61,992 nucleotides of DNA from Streptomyces cinnamoneus (GCF_014650495.1 NZ_BMVB01000028.1:1-61992); one strand, 5' to 3'; positions 1-9,185 are shown, counted from the stretch's first letter. The notes: generated from the letters alone by a model not told the origin. Made by a program: numbers and translations.

Positions 1-35
1 GGGGGACCCTGTGGGAGAGTAGGACGCCGCCGAAC
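1..35 (+). rRNA. rrf: 5S rRNA, 3' end only
   Basis: The first 35 bases match the 3' strand of actinobacterial 5S rRNA, ending in the conserved GCCGCCGAAC segment that pairs with the 5' end. The rest of the rRNA operon lies upstream of the window. A strong hairpin terminator follows 12 bases later, as expected at the end of an rrn operon. Partial at the left edge. Confidence 0.88.
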
Positions 36-46
36 AATTATTCAGG

Positions 47-88
47 AAGCCCTGGTGGGACCCTTTCGGGTCCTGCCAGGGCTTTCTT
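47..88 (+). terminator. rrn operon terminator
   Basis: A long near-perfect stem, AGCCCTGG-TGGGACCC against GGGTCCTG-CCAGGGCT with a TTTC loop, is followed by TTTCTT. It sits directly after the 5S rRNA end and is the likely intrinsic terminator of the rRNA operon. The 89-202 stretch that follows holds only short CACCGGCC-type repeats and no gene. Confidence 0.85.
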
Positions 89-202
89 GCATTTACCGGC
101 CACTTCACCGGCCGCTTCGACGGACGTTTCACCGGCCCGCCGCCCCCCCGCCTCCAGGAACCTTTTACCGTCCCCGGAGGCGAGACTCGGATCATGGCCG
201 TC

Positions 203-1234
203 CTACTGACCCTCGGCCGCCGCACGGGCGAGCTCGATGTCCAGAGACTCACGCCGGATGCGCTGATCCATGTAGAGCAGTGCGGTGACGCCCGCCGTAA
301 TCGGCAGCGTCAGCGTAGAAGTGATGGTCGCGTGGATACCGTTGATGATCAAAGTCGGCCAGCTCGTCGCATCGTCCGCAGTCGGCTCGCCCATCAAGAT
401 CAATTTAATGACCATGACCGGCATCTCGACAATGGCGCCCGCCACGAAAACCATCAATATGACGAGGACCTGTATTCCGAAGATCCGCCACCAGGCGCCC
501 TGCACCAGTTTCGCGGAACGGCGCATCGCCGCCTTCACGCCCTGCTTCTCCAGGACGAGCGCCGGCGCGGCCAGGCAGTAGCGAATCCACAGACATGCCG
601 CACCGGCCAGGCCCGCTGCACCGCCCACGAGGAAGGCCGCCACGCCGGCGGCCTCGACGCCCGCGCCGATGAGGAGGAGACCCGGCAGCAGGCCGACCGC
701 GAAAGCCCCGGTGATGAGCAGCGGAATCGCCAGGAAGAGCCCCGTCATGCCGACCAGCTGAGCTCGGGTGCCGGCCCAGGCGTCGGCCACCGAGACCGGC
801 TTGCCCAGGACCGCGCGGCTGACCACGACGGTGAGCATCGCCGCCGCGATGATCGAGCCGATGACGCTGACGGGGATGATGAGGGCCAGGGCCCCCATGC
901 CTTCCTTCAGGGCATCGAGGAGTTCCCGTGGACTCACCGTGCCCTCTTTGCCGAGCTCGGCCAGCGCCGACTGGTCCCGGAGCCACAGTCCCGTCACCAC
1001 CGTCTGTGCCGTCTGGGTCGCGACCGCCACTGCCAGGGAAATCCCCAGGGCCGTCTGCCAATGCCTGCGCAGGGTGGTGAAGGCGCCGTCCAGGATTTCC
1101 CCGACGCCCAGGGGCCGCAGCGGAATCACGCCCGGCTTCGGTGCCGGGGGAGTGGGTGGGGGCCAGGGGGTGTTGCCCCAGCCACCACCTCCGGCCTGGC
1201 CCCAGCCATTGCCTCCACTGCCCCAGTCGTTCAT
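203..1234 (-). CDS. Polytopic membrane protein (glycerophosphodiester phosphodiesterase membrane-domain-like)
   Basis: 343 residues. The N-terminal ~35 residues are Gly/Trp/Pro-rich (WGSGGNGWGQ and similar), a cytoplasmic low-complexity arm common in Streptomyces membrane proteins. About six hydrophobic segments follow, broadly at residues 60-80, 112-140, 160-190, 195-220, 250-280 and 295-325. The motif PLGVGEILDGAF just before the first helix is typical of the family annotated as glycerophosphoryl diester phosphodiesterase membrane domain. No catalytic phosphodiesterase residues are visible, so an enzymatic role is not supported. It is transcribed divergently from mtnA across a 220-base region with no clear promoter. 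Function unknown. Confidence 0.8.
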   Translation of the reverse strand: MNDWGSGGNGWGQAGGGGWGNTPWPPPTPPAPKPGVIPLRPLGVGEILDGAFTTLRRHWQTALGISLAVAVATQTAQTVVTGLWLRDQSALAELGKEGTVSPRELLDALKEGMGALALIIPVSVIGSIIAAAMLTVVVSRAVLGKPVSVADAWAGTRAQLVGMTGLFLAIPLLITGAFAVGLLPGLLLIGAGVEAAGVAAFLVGGAAGLAGAACLWIRYCLAAPALVLEKQGVKAAMRRSAKLVQGAWWRIFGIQVLVILMVFVAGAIVEMPVMVIKLILMGEPTADDATSWPTLIINGIHATITSTLTLPITAGVTALLYMDQRIRRESLDIELARAAAEGQ

Positions 1235-1455
1235 TTCTGCTGCTCCTTCTGACGCCCGTCCTCACCGTCCGTCGGTTGTGCGGGCTGCCCAGTGCCGGTC
1301 AGTCATCGTGTCACGGGCCTCAGGGGCACCCTGGCGGGCTCGTAGGCCCCCCGGCCCCCCGAGGGGCCATTCCTCCTCCCGTCCCGCCTCCACGTAAGAG
1401 GGAGGCGGTCAGAGGAGCCCTTCAATAGTTGGTGCATGCGCGGCAGACTGGACCA

Positions 1456-2586
1456 ATGGCTGATCAGTACGCGGCGCCCGCGTCCTTCACCGGATCTTCC
1501 ACTGTCCCCGCTCTGCGATGGGAGGACCTGCCCGAGGGGCCAGTGATCGTCCTTCTGGACCAGCGAAGGCTCCCCACGGACGAGGTCGAGCTGGTCTGCA
1601 CCGATGTCCCCGCACTGATCGAAGCAATAGGTTCGCTGGCCGTACGTGGCGCTCCGTTGCTGGGAGTTGCCGGCGCGTACGGGCTCGCTCTCGCCGCCGT
1701 GCGCGGCTTCGACGTCGACGAGGCGGCCGAGATGCTCGTGCACGCCCGTCCGACCGCTGTGAACCTCTCGTACGGCGTGCGCAGGGCCCTGGAGGCGTAC
1801 CGCCGGGCCCTCAGGGCGGGCGCAGGTGCCGACCGGGCTGCTGCGACGGCGCTGGAGGAAGCCCGGTCGCTGCATCGCGAGGACGCCGAAGCGAGCGACC
1901 GGATGGCGGCGCACGGGTTGGCGTTGCTGCAGGAGCTGCTGCCCGGCGGAGGGTTCCGTCTGCTGACCCACTGCAACACGGGCGCCCTGGTCTCCGGGGG
2001 CGAAGGCACGGCGTTCGCCGTGGCCGGGGCGGCGCACCGGCTCGGGGAACTGCGGAGGCTGTGGGTCGACGAGACGCGCCCGCTGCTGCAGGGCGCCCGG
2101 CTGACGGCGTACGAGGCCGCGCGGGCCGGGATGCCGTACACGCTGCTGACCGACAACGCGGCGGGCTCGCTGTTCTCGGCGGGCGAGGTGGACGCGGTGC
2201 TGATAGGCGCGGACCGGATAGCGGCCGACGGCTCGGTGGCCAACAAGGTGGGCAGCTACCCGCTGGCCGTACTGGCCCGCTATCACCACGTCCCTTTCAT
2301 CGTGGTGGCGCCGACGACGACCGTGGACCTGGGGACCGCCGAGGGAGCGGCCATCGAGGTGGAACAGCGGCCGGGACACGAGGTCACCGAGCTGCCCGGC
2401 GCGGGGGCCGGAGTGCCCGTCGCACCGCTCGGAACGCAGGCGTACAACCCTGCGTTCGATGTCACACCGCCGGAGTTGGTGACCGCGATTGTCACGGAAA
2501 ACGGGGTTGTTTCCCCCGTCACGGAGGCGGGTTTGGCGGAGCTGTGTGACAGGTCACGATCGGGTAATGGGATGATGTCGATATGA
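1456..2586 (+). CDS. mtnA: S-methyl-5-thioribose-1-phosphate isomerase
   Basis: 376 residues from ATG 1456. Methionine-salvage enzyme that converts methylthioribose 1-phosphate to methylthioribulose 1-phosphate. Visible family motifs are VRGAPLLG near the N terminus, THCNTGALVSGGEGTA with the active-site Cys, DNAAGSLF, and VLIGADRIAADGSVANKVGS with the catalytic Asp. The frame stays open upstream to TTG 1429 and GTG 1432, and the only purine-rich stretch (AGAGGAG, 1411-1417) sits before those. The start is therefore uncertain; the MADQ start is preferred by family resemblance. The stop codon overlaps the mtrA start (ATGA, 2583-2586), which implies translational coupling of a metabolic gene to a two-component regulator. 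Confidence 0.93.
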   Translation: MADQYAAPASFTGSSTVPALRWEDLPEGPVIVLLDQRRLPTDEVELVCTDVPALIEAIGSLAVRGAPLLGVAGAYGLALAAVRGFDVDEAAEMLVHARPTAVNLSYGVRRALEAYRRALRAGAGADRAAATALEEARSLHREDAEASDRMAAHGLALLQELLPGGGFRLLTHCNTGALVSGGEGTAFAVAGAAHRLGELRRLWVDETRPLLQGARLTAYEAARAGMPYTLLTDNAAGSLFSAGEVDAVLIGADRIAADGSVANKVGSYPLAVLARYHHVPFIVVAPTTTVDLGTAEGAAIEVEQRPGHEVTELPGAGAGVPVAPLGTQAYNPAFDVTPPELVTAIVTENGVVSPVTEAGLAELCDRSRSGNGMMSI

Positions 2587-3260
2587 AGGGACGCGTCCTT
2601 GTCGTCGACGACGACACCGCACTGGCCGAGATGCTCGGAATTGTGCTGCGTGGTGAGGGTTTCGAGCCGTCGTTTGTAGCGGACGGCGACAAGGCACTAG
2701 TGGCTTTTCGAGAGGCCAAACCTGATCTTGTATTGCTGGATCTGATGCTGCCCGGCCGCGACGGCATTGAGGTGTGCAGACTCATCCGCGCCGAGTCCGG
2801 CGTGCCGATCGTCATGCTGACGGCGAAGAGCGACACCGTGGACGTGGTGGTCGGCCTGGAGTCCGGTGCGGACGATTACATCGTCAAGCCGTTCAAGCCG
2901 AAGGAGCTCGTGGCCCGCATCCGGGCGCGCCTGCGCAGGTCCGAGGAGCCGGCTCCGGAGCAGCTGACGATCGGCGATCTGGTCATCGACGTCGCCGGGC
3001 ACTCGGTGAAGCGCGACGGGCAGTCGATCGCGCTGACGCCGCTCGAATTCGACCTCCTGGTGGCGCTCGCCCGCAAGCCGTGGCAGGTGTTCACCCGTGA
3101 GGTGCTGCTGGAGCAGGTGTGGGGCTACCGCCACGCCGCCGACACGCGTCTGGTGAACGTGCACGTCCAGCGGCTGCGCTCGAAGGTCGAGAAGGATCCC
3201 GAGCGGCCGGAGATCGTGGTGACCGTCCGTGGCGTGGGCTACAAGGCCGGGCCGAGCTGA
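2583..3260 (+). CDS. mtrA: Two-component response regulator MtrA (OmpR family)
   Basis: 225 residues. The receiver domain (residues 4-115) has the acidic pair D10/D11, phospho-acceptor D53 in LVLLDLMLPG, T80 and K102 (IVKPFKPKEL). A winged-helix DNA-binding domain follows (about 128-223), ending in TVRGVGYKAG. In actinobacteria MtrA is an essential or near-essential regulator of cell division, wall and development genes, paired with the kinase MtrB and lipoprotein LpqB, and all three genes are present in order here. The start is fixed by the 4-base ATGA overlap with mtnA and the conserved MKGRVLVVDDD beginning. Confidence 0.97.
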   Translation: MKGRVLVVDDDTALAEMLGIVLRGEGFEPSFVADGDKALVAFREAKPDLVLLDLMLPGRDGIEVCRLIRAESGVPIVMLTAKSDTVDVVVGLESGADDYIVKPFKPKELVARIRARLRRSEEPAPEQLTIGDLVIDVAGHSVKRDGQSIALTPLEFDLLVALARKPWQVFTREVLLEQVWGYRHAADTRLVNVHVQRLRSKVEKDPERPEIVVTVRGVGYKAGPS

Positions 3261-3261
3261 C

Positions 3262-5313
3262 ATGACCGGCAACGGTGCCGCTCCGGAGCGGGGCGCGGGG
3301 CGGCCCGTCGAGACGGCGGCGGGCGGCATATCGTTCTTCCGGCGGCTGTGGCGTGCCGGGCGGATGCTGTCCGACGGTGCGGGAGCGGGCCCGGTGCATC
3401 CGCTGCTGCGGCTGTACGTGCGCTGGGTGCGGCGGCCGCTGCTGCCGGCCATGCGGCTGTGGCGGCGCAACATCCAGCTGCGGGTCGTGGCGACCACGCT
3501 GGTGATGTCGCTCGGTGTCGTCCTGCTGCTGGGCGTGGTCGTCATCGGGCAGGTGCGCAACGGCCTGCTGGATGCGAAGCGGCACGCTTCGCAGAGCCAG
3601 GCCGAGGGTGGTTTCAAGGCGGCGCGGGACGCCGCCGACCCCGGGGCCGAGGGGCGCGGGCAGGACAGTTCGCAGTCCGGCGGGCGGGGCAATCCCGACT
3701 CGGGTGCGTGGCTGACCGCGCTGGTGCAGCAGCTCGCCAGCGGCGGGCAGGGCGTCTACCACGTGGTGGCGCTCAGCGCCGGCGGTCCCCGGGCCTCCGG
3801 GGACATCGATCCCGAGCACAGCGTGCCCGCGGACCTGCGCCTGCAGCTGGACCGTCGTCCGGGCACGTTCGAGAAGCCGGGCACGATCAAGCGCAGTGCC
3901 TCCGACGAGGGGCAGCCGGCGCTGATCGTCGGCAAGCAGCTGTACGACGTCAACGGCAAGGCGTACCAGCTCTACTACCTCTTCCCGTTCACGCAGGAGG
4001 AGAAGTCGCTCAGCCTGGTCAAGGGCACGCTGACGACGGCCGGGGTCTTCGTGGTCGTGTTGCTGGGCGCCATCGCGTGGCTGGTGGTGCGGCAGATCGT
4101 CACGCCCGTGCGGATGGCTGCGTCGATCTCCGAGCGGCTGGCCGCGGGCGTCCTGCAGGAGCGGATGAAGGTCACCGGCGAGGACGACATCGCACGTCTG
4201 GGTGAAGCCTTCAACAAGATGGCGCAGACCCTCCAGGTGAAGATCCAGCAGCTGGAGGAGCTGTCGCGGATGCAGCGGCGGTTCGTCTCGGACGTCTCGC
4301 ACGAGCTGCGGACGCCGCTGACGACCGTGCGGATGGCGGCCGACGTCATCCATGAGGCACGTGACGGCTTCGACCCGGTCACCGCGCGCTCGGCGGAGCT
4401 GCTGTTCGGGCAGCTGGACCGCTTCGAGTCGCTGCTGGCGGACCTTCTGGAGATCAGCCGCTTCGATGCGCACGCCGCGGCGCTGGAGGCCGAGCCGATA
4501 GACCTGCGCGACGTGGTGAACCGGGTGGTGGACGGTGCGCTGCCGCTGGCCGACCGCAAGGGCAGCCGCCTGCTGGTGCGCGGCACCGAGCAGCCGGTGA
4601 TCGCCGAGGCGGACGCCCGGCGGGTGGAGCGTGTCCTGCGCAACCTGGTGGTCAACGCCGTGGAGCACGGCGAGGGCCGGGACGTGGTCGTGCGGCTGGC
4701 GGCTGCCGGCGGTGCGGTCGCGGTCGCGGTGCGCGACTACGGCGTGGGCCTCAAGCCCGGCGAGGCGACCCGGGTGTTCAACCGCTTCTGGCGTGCCGAC
4801 CCCGCCCGGGCGCGCACCACCGGTGGTACGGGCCTGGGCCTGTCGATCGCGGTGGAGGACGCGCGCCTGCACGGCGGCTGGCTGCAGGCATGGGGCGAGC
4901 CGGGCGGTGGTTCGCAGTTCCGGCTGACGCTGCCGCGCACGGTGGGCGACTCGCTGCGCGGCTCGCCGATCCCGCTGGAGCCGGAGGACTCGCGGCGCCA
5001 CCGCGGGCTGAACGAGGCCGGGATGCCGCCGGTGCTGCCGGGCCGGGCGTCGCCCGTGCCCCTGCAGAGCAGAAACGTACGTCCTACGGCCGACCCCACG
5101 GCCCTGCCGGGGAGCGGCGCGCGCGTGGTGACGCGCCCGGGCGAGCCGCTCGGCGGCGAGAAGGCGGGCGAGAGGGGCGAGAACGGGCAGGACACGCGCG
5201 GCAAGGACGAGCCCGGTGCACGTGGCGAGGAAGAGTCCGGTCCGCGCGGCGGGAAGGGGCCGGGCACGCCTGGCGGGAACGGGACCGGAGGCGATCGTGA
5301 CGGTCAGGACTGA
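3262..5313 (+). CDS. mtrB: Sensor histidine kinase MtrB
   Basis: 683 residues from ATG 3262, one base after the mtrA stop. Layout: a cytoplasmic N-terminal arm, a first membrane helix (about 75-95), an extracellular sensor region (about 100-255), a second helix (about 260-282, VFVVVLLGAIAWLVV), HAMP, a dimerization H-box DVSHELRTPL with His at about residue 347, and a HATPase domain with the N-box (NLVVNAVEHGEG), DYGVGL and GGTGLGLSIA. A long tail of about 115 residues follows the ATPase domain, ending in Gly/Glu/Arg-rich low complexity. The partner regulator MtrA is encoded immediately upstream. The lpqB start overlaps the 3' end by 17 bases. Confidence 0.96.
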   Translation: MTGNGAAPERGAGRPVETAAGGISFFRRLWRAGRMLSDGAGAGPVHPLLRLYVRWVRRPLLPAMRLWRRNIQLRVVATTLVMSLGVVLLLGVVVIGQVRNGLLDAKRHASQSQAEGGFKAARDAADPGAEGRGQDSSQSGGRGNPDSGAWLTALVQQLASGGQGVYHVVALSAGGPRASGDIDPEHSVPADLRLQLDRRPGTFEKPGTIKRSASDEGQPALIVGKQLYDVNGKAYQLYYLFPFTQEEKSLSLVKGTLTTAGVFVVVLLGAIAWLVVRQIVTPVRMAASISERLAAGVLQERMKVTGEDDIARLGEAFNKMAQTLQVKIQQLEELSRMQRRFVSDVSHELRTPLTTVRMAADVIHEARDGFDPVTARSAELLFGQLDRFESLLADLLEISRFDAHAAALEAEPIDLRDVVNRVVDGALPLADRKGSRLLVRGTEQPVIAEADARRVERVLRNLVVNAVEHGEGRDVVVRLAAAGGAVAVAVRDYGVGLKPGEATRVFNRFWRADPARARTTGGTGLGLSIAVEDARLHGGWLQAWGEPGGGSQFRLTLPRTVGDSLRGSPIPLEPEDSRRHRGLNEAGMPPVLPGRASPVPLQSRNVRPTADPTALPGSGARVVTRPGEPLGGEKAGERGENGQDTRGKDEPGARGEEESGPRGGKGPGTPGGNGTGGDRDGQD

Positions 5314-7132
5314 GCGCGGCCGTGGGATGCGCCCGGCGGCGGGCCTCCTGGCGCTCGCGCTGAGCGGGGGCCTGCTGGCCGGCTGTGCGTCGATGCCGGA
5401 CAGCGGTTCGGTCAACTCCGTGGACTCCTCGCAGCGCGCCGACGCGGACGCCCAGGTGCGGGTGTACGGGGTGCCGCCGCGCAAGAACGAGCAGCCGCTG
5501 GAGCTCGTGGCCGGCTTCCTGGAGGCGACGACCAGCGACGATCCGGGCTACGACACGGCCCGGATGTACCTGGCGAAGAACGTGAAGCGGCAGTGGGACC
5601 CCTCGGCGGAGACCACGGTGCTGTCCCAGACGCCGCAGGTGCGGGTGGAGAGCAGCGGCGGTGACCGGGAGCAGGGGTTCACCGTCACGCTCACCGGCAA
5701 GCAGATCGCGAAGGTGGACGCCAAGCACGCGTACAAGCCGGAGGAGCGCGACTACCGGGCGCGGCTGCACATGGCGCGGGAGGACGGCGAGTGGCGCATC
5801 GACGCGCTGGAGCCCGGCCTCGTGCTGGGCGCCTCGGAGTTCCAGCGCATCTACCGCTCGGTCAATAAGTACTACTTTGCTGAGCTGGGGGCGGGTGGCA
5901 ACGCCGGCAGGGCGCGGGAGGTGCTCGTCGCCGACCCCGTCTACCTGCGCAAGCGGATAGACCCGGTGACCTCGACGGTGAAGGCCCTTCTGGACGGGCC
6001 CACGTCGTGGCTCGACCCGGTGGCGGGGACGGCGTTCCCGACCGGTACGCGGCTGGAGGACCACCGGCTCTCGCTCGACGACTCCAACGCCCTGAAGGTA
6101 CGGCTCAACGACCGGGCGGCGGGCACCAATCAGGAACAGTGCCTGCGCATGGCCGCGCAGCTGCTGTACACGGTGCAGGAGTCGGCCAAGATCACGGATG
6201 TGACGCTGCAGCGCAAGGACGGCTCCCGGCTGTGCGCGCTGGGCAAGGAGCAGGCGAAGCGGTACGCCCCCGACCAGTCGCCGGGGCGGCCGGACCGGCA
6301 GTACTTCGTCGACGCGCAGCACCGGTTGGTGAGCCTGGCCGACAGTGACGACTCGCCGCGCCGGGTGCCCGGGCCGTTCGGCGCGGACGGTCCGCTGCAG
6401 CTGCGGTCGGTGGCGGTGGACCGCGGCGAGTACCGGGCGGCGGCCGTGTCCGCCAACGGTCAGTCGCTGTACGTCGCCCCGCTGCAGGGCGGGGCCGCGC
6501 TGGGCGAGGCCCGGCTGAACGTGCGCGGCGGGACGTCCGCGAAGACGGGGCTGACCGCTCCGAGCTGGGACGGTCTGGGCGACCTGTGGGTGGCCGACCA
6601 GGACCAGGAACGGCCGCGGCTGCTGCGGCTGCCGGGCGGTACGGGCACGCCGGAGGAGGTTCGAGTGCCCGGTCTGGACGGCGGGCGGATCACGGGGCTG
6701 CGGGTGTCGGCGGACGGCGTGCGCATCGCGCTGCTGGTGACGAAGGGCGACCGGACGGTCCTCAAGCTCGGCCGGGTCGAGCGGCAGGGGAGCGCGGAGC
6801 GGCTGAGCCTGTCCGTGCAGGAGCTGCGGCCCGTGGCGCCCCGGCTGGAGGACGTCACGGCGGTCTCCTGGGCGGGTGCGAGCCGGCTGCTGGCGGCGGG
6901 CAGTGAGCAGGGTGGCCTGCAGCAGGTGCAGTACATCGAGACGGACGGTTCGCAGAGCAACGGTTCCGGACTGCCGGGGATCACCGGGGTGCGGGGCGTT
7001 GCGGCTTCGGAGAGCCCGGGCAGGGCGCCGGCGCTCGTCGCCGAGGGCGAGGGCGGGATCGTACGGCTCCTGCCGGACACCAACTGGAAGCTGGTGGGCA
7101 AGGAGGGCTCGGCCCCCGTCTACCCCGGCTAG
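5297..7132 (+). CDS. lpqB: Lipoprotein LpqB, MtrB accessory protein
   Basis: 611 residues from GTG 5297, chosen because GGAGG lies at 5287-5291 with a 5-base gap and because it gives a clean lipoprotein signal peptide (LALALSGGLLAGC, lipid-modified Cys at about residue 30). The start overlaps mtrB by 17 bases. The N-terminal half matches the LpqB/GerMN region (VYGVPPRKNEQPLELVAGFL, and LLDGPTSWLDPVAGTAFP further on). The C-terminal half looks like a beta-propeller. In mycobacteria LpqB binds the extracellular domain of MtrB and modulates MtrA phosphorylation; conserved order suggests the same here. Confidence 0.95.
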   Translation: MTVRTERGRGMRPAAGLLALALSGGLLAGCASMPDSGSVNSVDSSQRADADAQVRVYGVPPRKNEQPLELVAGFLEATTSDDPGYDTARMYLAKNVKRQWDPSAETTVLSQTPQVRVESSGGDREQGFTVTLTGKQIAKVDAKHAYKPEERDYRARLHMAREDGEWRIDALEPGLVLGASEFQRIYRSVNKYYFAELGAGGNAGRAREVLVADPVYLRKRIDPVTSTVKALLDGPTSWLDPVAGTAFPTGTRLEDHRLSLDDSNALKVRLNDRAAGTNQEQCLRMAAQLLYTVQESAKITDVTLQRKDGSRLCALGKEQAKRYAPDQSPGRPDRQYFVDAQHRLVSLADSDDSPRRVPGPFGADGPLQLRSVAVDRGEYRAAAVSANGQSLYVAPLQGGAALGEARLNVRGGTSAKTGLTAPSWDGLGDLWVADQDQERPRLLRLPGGTGTPEEVRVPGLDGGRITGLRVSADGVRIALLVTKGDRTVLKLGRVERQGSAERLSLSVQELRPVAPRLEDVTAVSWAGASRLLAAGSEQGGLQQVQYIETDGSQSNGSGLPGITGVRGVAASESPGRAPALVAEGEGGIVRLLPDTNWKLVGKEGSAPVYPG

Positions 7133-7207
7133 CCGCAGGTCACAGGCGTATCCGGGGAGTTATCCACAGGGGTGGCGGCACCGGGCCGACGGCGGGACAG
7201 TGGGTCT

Positions 7208-7957
7208 ATGCGCGGATGGTGGCAGGAGATCGCCGGCCTGGTGCTCCCGGCCGATTGCGCGGGGTGCGGCCTGCCGGGGGCCATGCTGTGCGCGCAGTGC
7301 CGGGTGGTGCTGTGCGGGCGGGCGCCACGGCGGGTGTGGCCGGACCCGGTGCCGGACGGCCTGCCACCCGTGCACGCTGCGGCGCCGTACGGGGACGCGG
7401 TGCGTTCGGTGCTGCTCGCCCACAAGGAGCGCGGTGCTCTGGCGCTGGCCGAGCCGCTGGGCGCCGCGCTGGCGGGCGCGGTGCGCGGGGCCGGTGGGTC
7501 TGGTTCGGCACGGGGCGCGCGGGCCCGGAGGGGCCCATTCCTGCTCGTGCCGGTACCCTCCGCGCGGCGGGCGGTGGCCGGGAGGGGGCATGACGCAGGG
7601 CGGCGGATCGCCCTGGCGGCGGCCCGGGCGCTGCGCGGGGCCGGGGTGCCCGCGCAGGTGGCGGCGGTGCTGCGGCTGCGGCGGGTGGTCGCCGACCAGG
7701 CGGGGCTGGATGCCCGGCGGCGCAGGGCGAATGTGTCGGGCGCGATGGGGGTAGCCGGGGGAGCGGACCGGCTGTGGAGGGAAGGAGGGCCGGTCGTGCT
7801 CGTCGACGACCTGATGACCACCGGGGCCTCGCTGACCGAGGCGGCGCGTGCGGTCTCGGCTGCGGGCGGGCCGATCCTGGGCGCGGCCGTGGTCGCCGCC
7901 GCTCCGAGAGCTTTCGGATCCGAACCGGAACTGACGGGGAACGTCCATCGTTGCTGA
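7208..7957 (+). CDS. ComF family phosphoribosyltransferase
   Basis: 249 residues from ATG 7208. An N-terminal four-cysteine zinc site (C17, C20, C28, C31 in the pattern CAGC...LCAQC) precedes a phosphoribosyltransferase fold with the PRPP-binding loop VVLVDDLMTTGASLTEA near the C terminus. ComF is tied to DNA uptake in naturally competent bacteria; in actinobacteria the homolog commonly follows lpqB and its role is unclear. No strong ribosome-binding site precedes ATG 7208; the frame stays open upstream to 7172, but those codons do not resemble the family. Ends before a 314-base non-coding stretch. Confidence 0.85.
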   Translation: MRGWWQEIAGLVLPADCAGCGLPGAMLCAQCRVVLCGRAPRRVWPDPVPDGLPPVHAAAPYGDAVRSVLLAHKERGALALAEPLGAALAGAVRGAGGSGSARGARARRGPFLLVPVPSARRAVAGRGHDAGRRIALAAARALRGAGVPAQVAAVLRLRRVVADQAGLDARRRRANVSGAMGVAGGADRLWREGGPVVLVDDLMTTGASLTEAARAVSAAGGPILGAAVVAAAPRAFGSEPELTGNVHRC

Positions 7958-8271
7958 GGAAAACGGCAGGAGAACACCTGAATGGAGGTACGAAGCGGTA
8001 GGGGGTACCGACGGGCTTCCGAGCGAGATATGTTCGGTTGTGAGGAATGGCAGGAGCTATGCCTCATATCTCCGATTGGCGCGCTTCGTATGCCTTCGAT
8101 GAAGCTTGTAACAAGCTCGAAGAGCCCGGAAGCGATGGGGTGTAGTTCTTGTCGACGGGGGAGGAGGAGGTGAAAACCGCCTAGTCGGTGGCTCCGGGAA
8201 TCTCCGGGGCCTGATGCAAGAGGGATGCGCTCCGCAACCTTCGGCGGAGCGATCCGGGAACGGAGTTCTGC
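7958..8271 (+). promoter_or_regulatory. Non-coding leader region upstream of hpf
   Basis: 314 bases between comF and hpf, clearly lower in GC than the flanking genes. Two short hairpins are visible: AGCTTG-TAA-CAAGCT at 8103-8117 and GCTCCGC...GCGGAGC at 8229-8250. The second ends 11 bases before the GGAG ribosome-binding site (8262-8265). HPF genes are stress- and growth-phase-controlled in Streptomyces, so this region probably carries promoters. I could not assign a confident -35/-10 pair. Confidence 0.5.
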
Positions 8272-8961
8272 GTGGACATCGTCGTCAAGGGCCGCAAGAC
8301 AGAGGTCCCCGAGCGGTTTCGCAAGCACGTGGCCGAGAAGCTGAAGCTGGACAAGATCCAGAAGCTCGACGGCAAGGTGATCAGCCTCGACGTGGAGGTG
8401 TCCAAGGAGCCCAACCCCAGGCAGTCCGACCGCTCCGACCGCGTGGAGATCACCGTGCGTTCCCGTGGACCGGTGATCCGGGCGGAGGCCGCAGCGACGG
8501 ATCCCTATGTCGCGCTCGATCTGGCAACGAGCAAGCTCGAGGCGCGCATGCGCAAGCAGCACGACAAGCGTCTCGCCCGCCGGGGCAACGGACGCATCCC
8601 GGCGAGCGGCGTCGGGGCGCTGGTGAACGGCGCCGCGGAACTCAACGACAGGGGTGAACTCACCGCCGACCAGGGGCCGGGCGAGGTGCCCGTCACCCAC
8701 ATGGGACCGCTGGAGATCCGGGGCGAAGGCCCCCTGGTGGTCCGCGAGAAGACGCACTCCGCGGCCCCCATGGCGCTCGACCAGGCGCTGTACGAGATGG
8801 AGTTGGTGGGCCACGACTTCTATCTGTTCGTCGACTCCGAAACCAAGATGCCCAGTGTCGTCTACCGGCGGCACGCCTACGACTACGGCGTCATCCGCCT
8901 CAACAGCGACCCCTTCTACACCGGGGAGCCCGGTGGTGCGGGCGGTGAGCTCGGAGGCTGA
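8272..8961 (+). CDS. hpf: Ribosome hibernation-promoting factor, long form
   Basis: 229 residues, GTG start preceded by GGAG (8262-8265). The N-terminal domain (about 1-105; MDIVVKGRKTEVPERF then HVAEKL) is the RaiA/HPF ribosome-binding fold. A variable linker follows, then the C-terminal dimerization domain (about 165-225: KTHSAAPMALDQALYEME, then SVVYRRHAYDYGVI). Long HPF alone forms 100S ribosome dimers and protects stationary-phase or stressed ribosomes. Full length for the family. Followed by two inverted repeats, so it is probably monocistronic. Confidence 0.95.
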   Translation: MDIVVKGRKTEVPERFRKHVAEKLKLDKIQKLDGKVISLDVEVSKEPNPRQSDRSDRVEITVRSRGPVIRAEAAATDPYVALDLATSKLEARMRKQHDKRLARRGNGRIPASGVGALVNGAAELNDRGELTADQGPGEVPVTHMGPLEIRGEGPLVVREKTHSAAPMALDQALYEMELVGHDFYLFVDSETKMPSVVYRRHAYDYGVIRLNSDPFYTGEPGGAGGELGG

Positions 8962-8970
8962 CCCACGAGG

Positions 8971-8995
8971 CCCCGGCCGCGGCATGCGGCCGGGG
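8971..8995 (+). terminator. hpf terminator
   Basis: A perfect 10-bp stem CCCCGGCCGC / GCGGCCGGGG with a 5-base loop lies 9 bases after the hpf stop codon. There is no U-tract, which is usual for Streptomyces terminators. Confidence 0.7.
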
Positions 8996-9021
8996 CGCGT
9001 GTGAGCCCCGCACCCGTCACG

Positions 9022-9055
9022 GTGCCCCGGAGCGCTGACGACGCTCCCGGGGCAC
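9022..9055. terminator. Second inverted repeat after hpf
   Basis: GTGCCCCGGAGCG pairs with CGCTCCCGGGGCAC around a short loop, with one bulge. It could be a tandem terminator for hpf or an element upstream of the following response-regulator gene. Confidence 0.5.
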
Positions 9056-9185
9056 TGTCCATGCGGCCATGGAAATGCGCCCCGGCATGAAATCATGGTC
9101 GAGTCCAACCGCCGGTCCGCCGGAACCGGTTGGCGGGCGCTGACAGTGCAACCGCGAGGGGCCACGGCCTTCAGGGGGAGGAACG

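Noticed and set aside
7982..8173. A 63-codon frame with AGGAG upstream, before hpf
   Set aside because: Third codon positions lack the GC bias of real genes here, and no family or membrane feature is seen; treated as leader.
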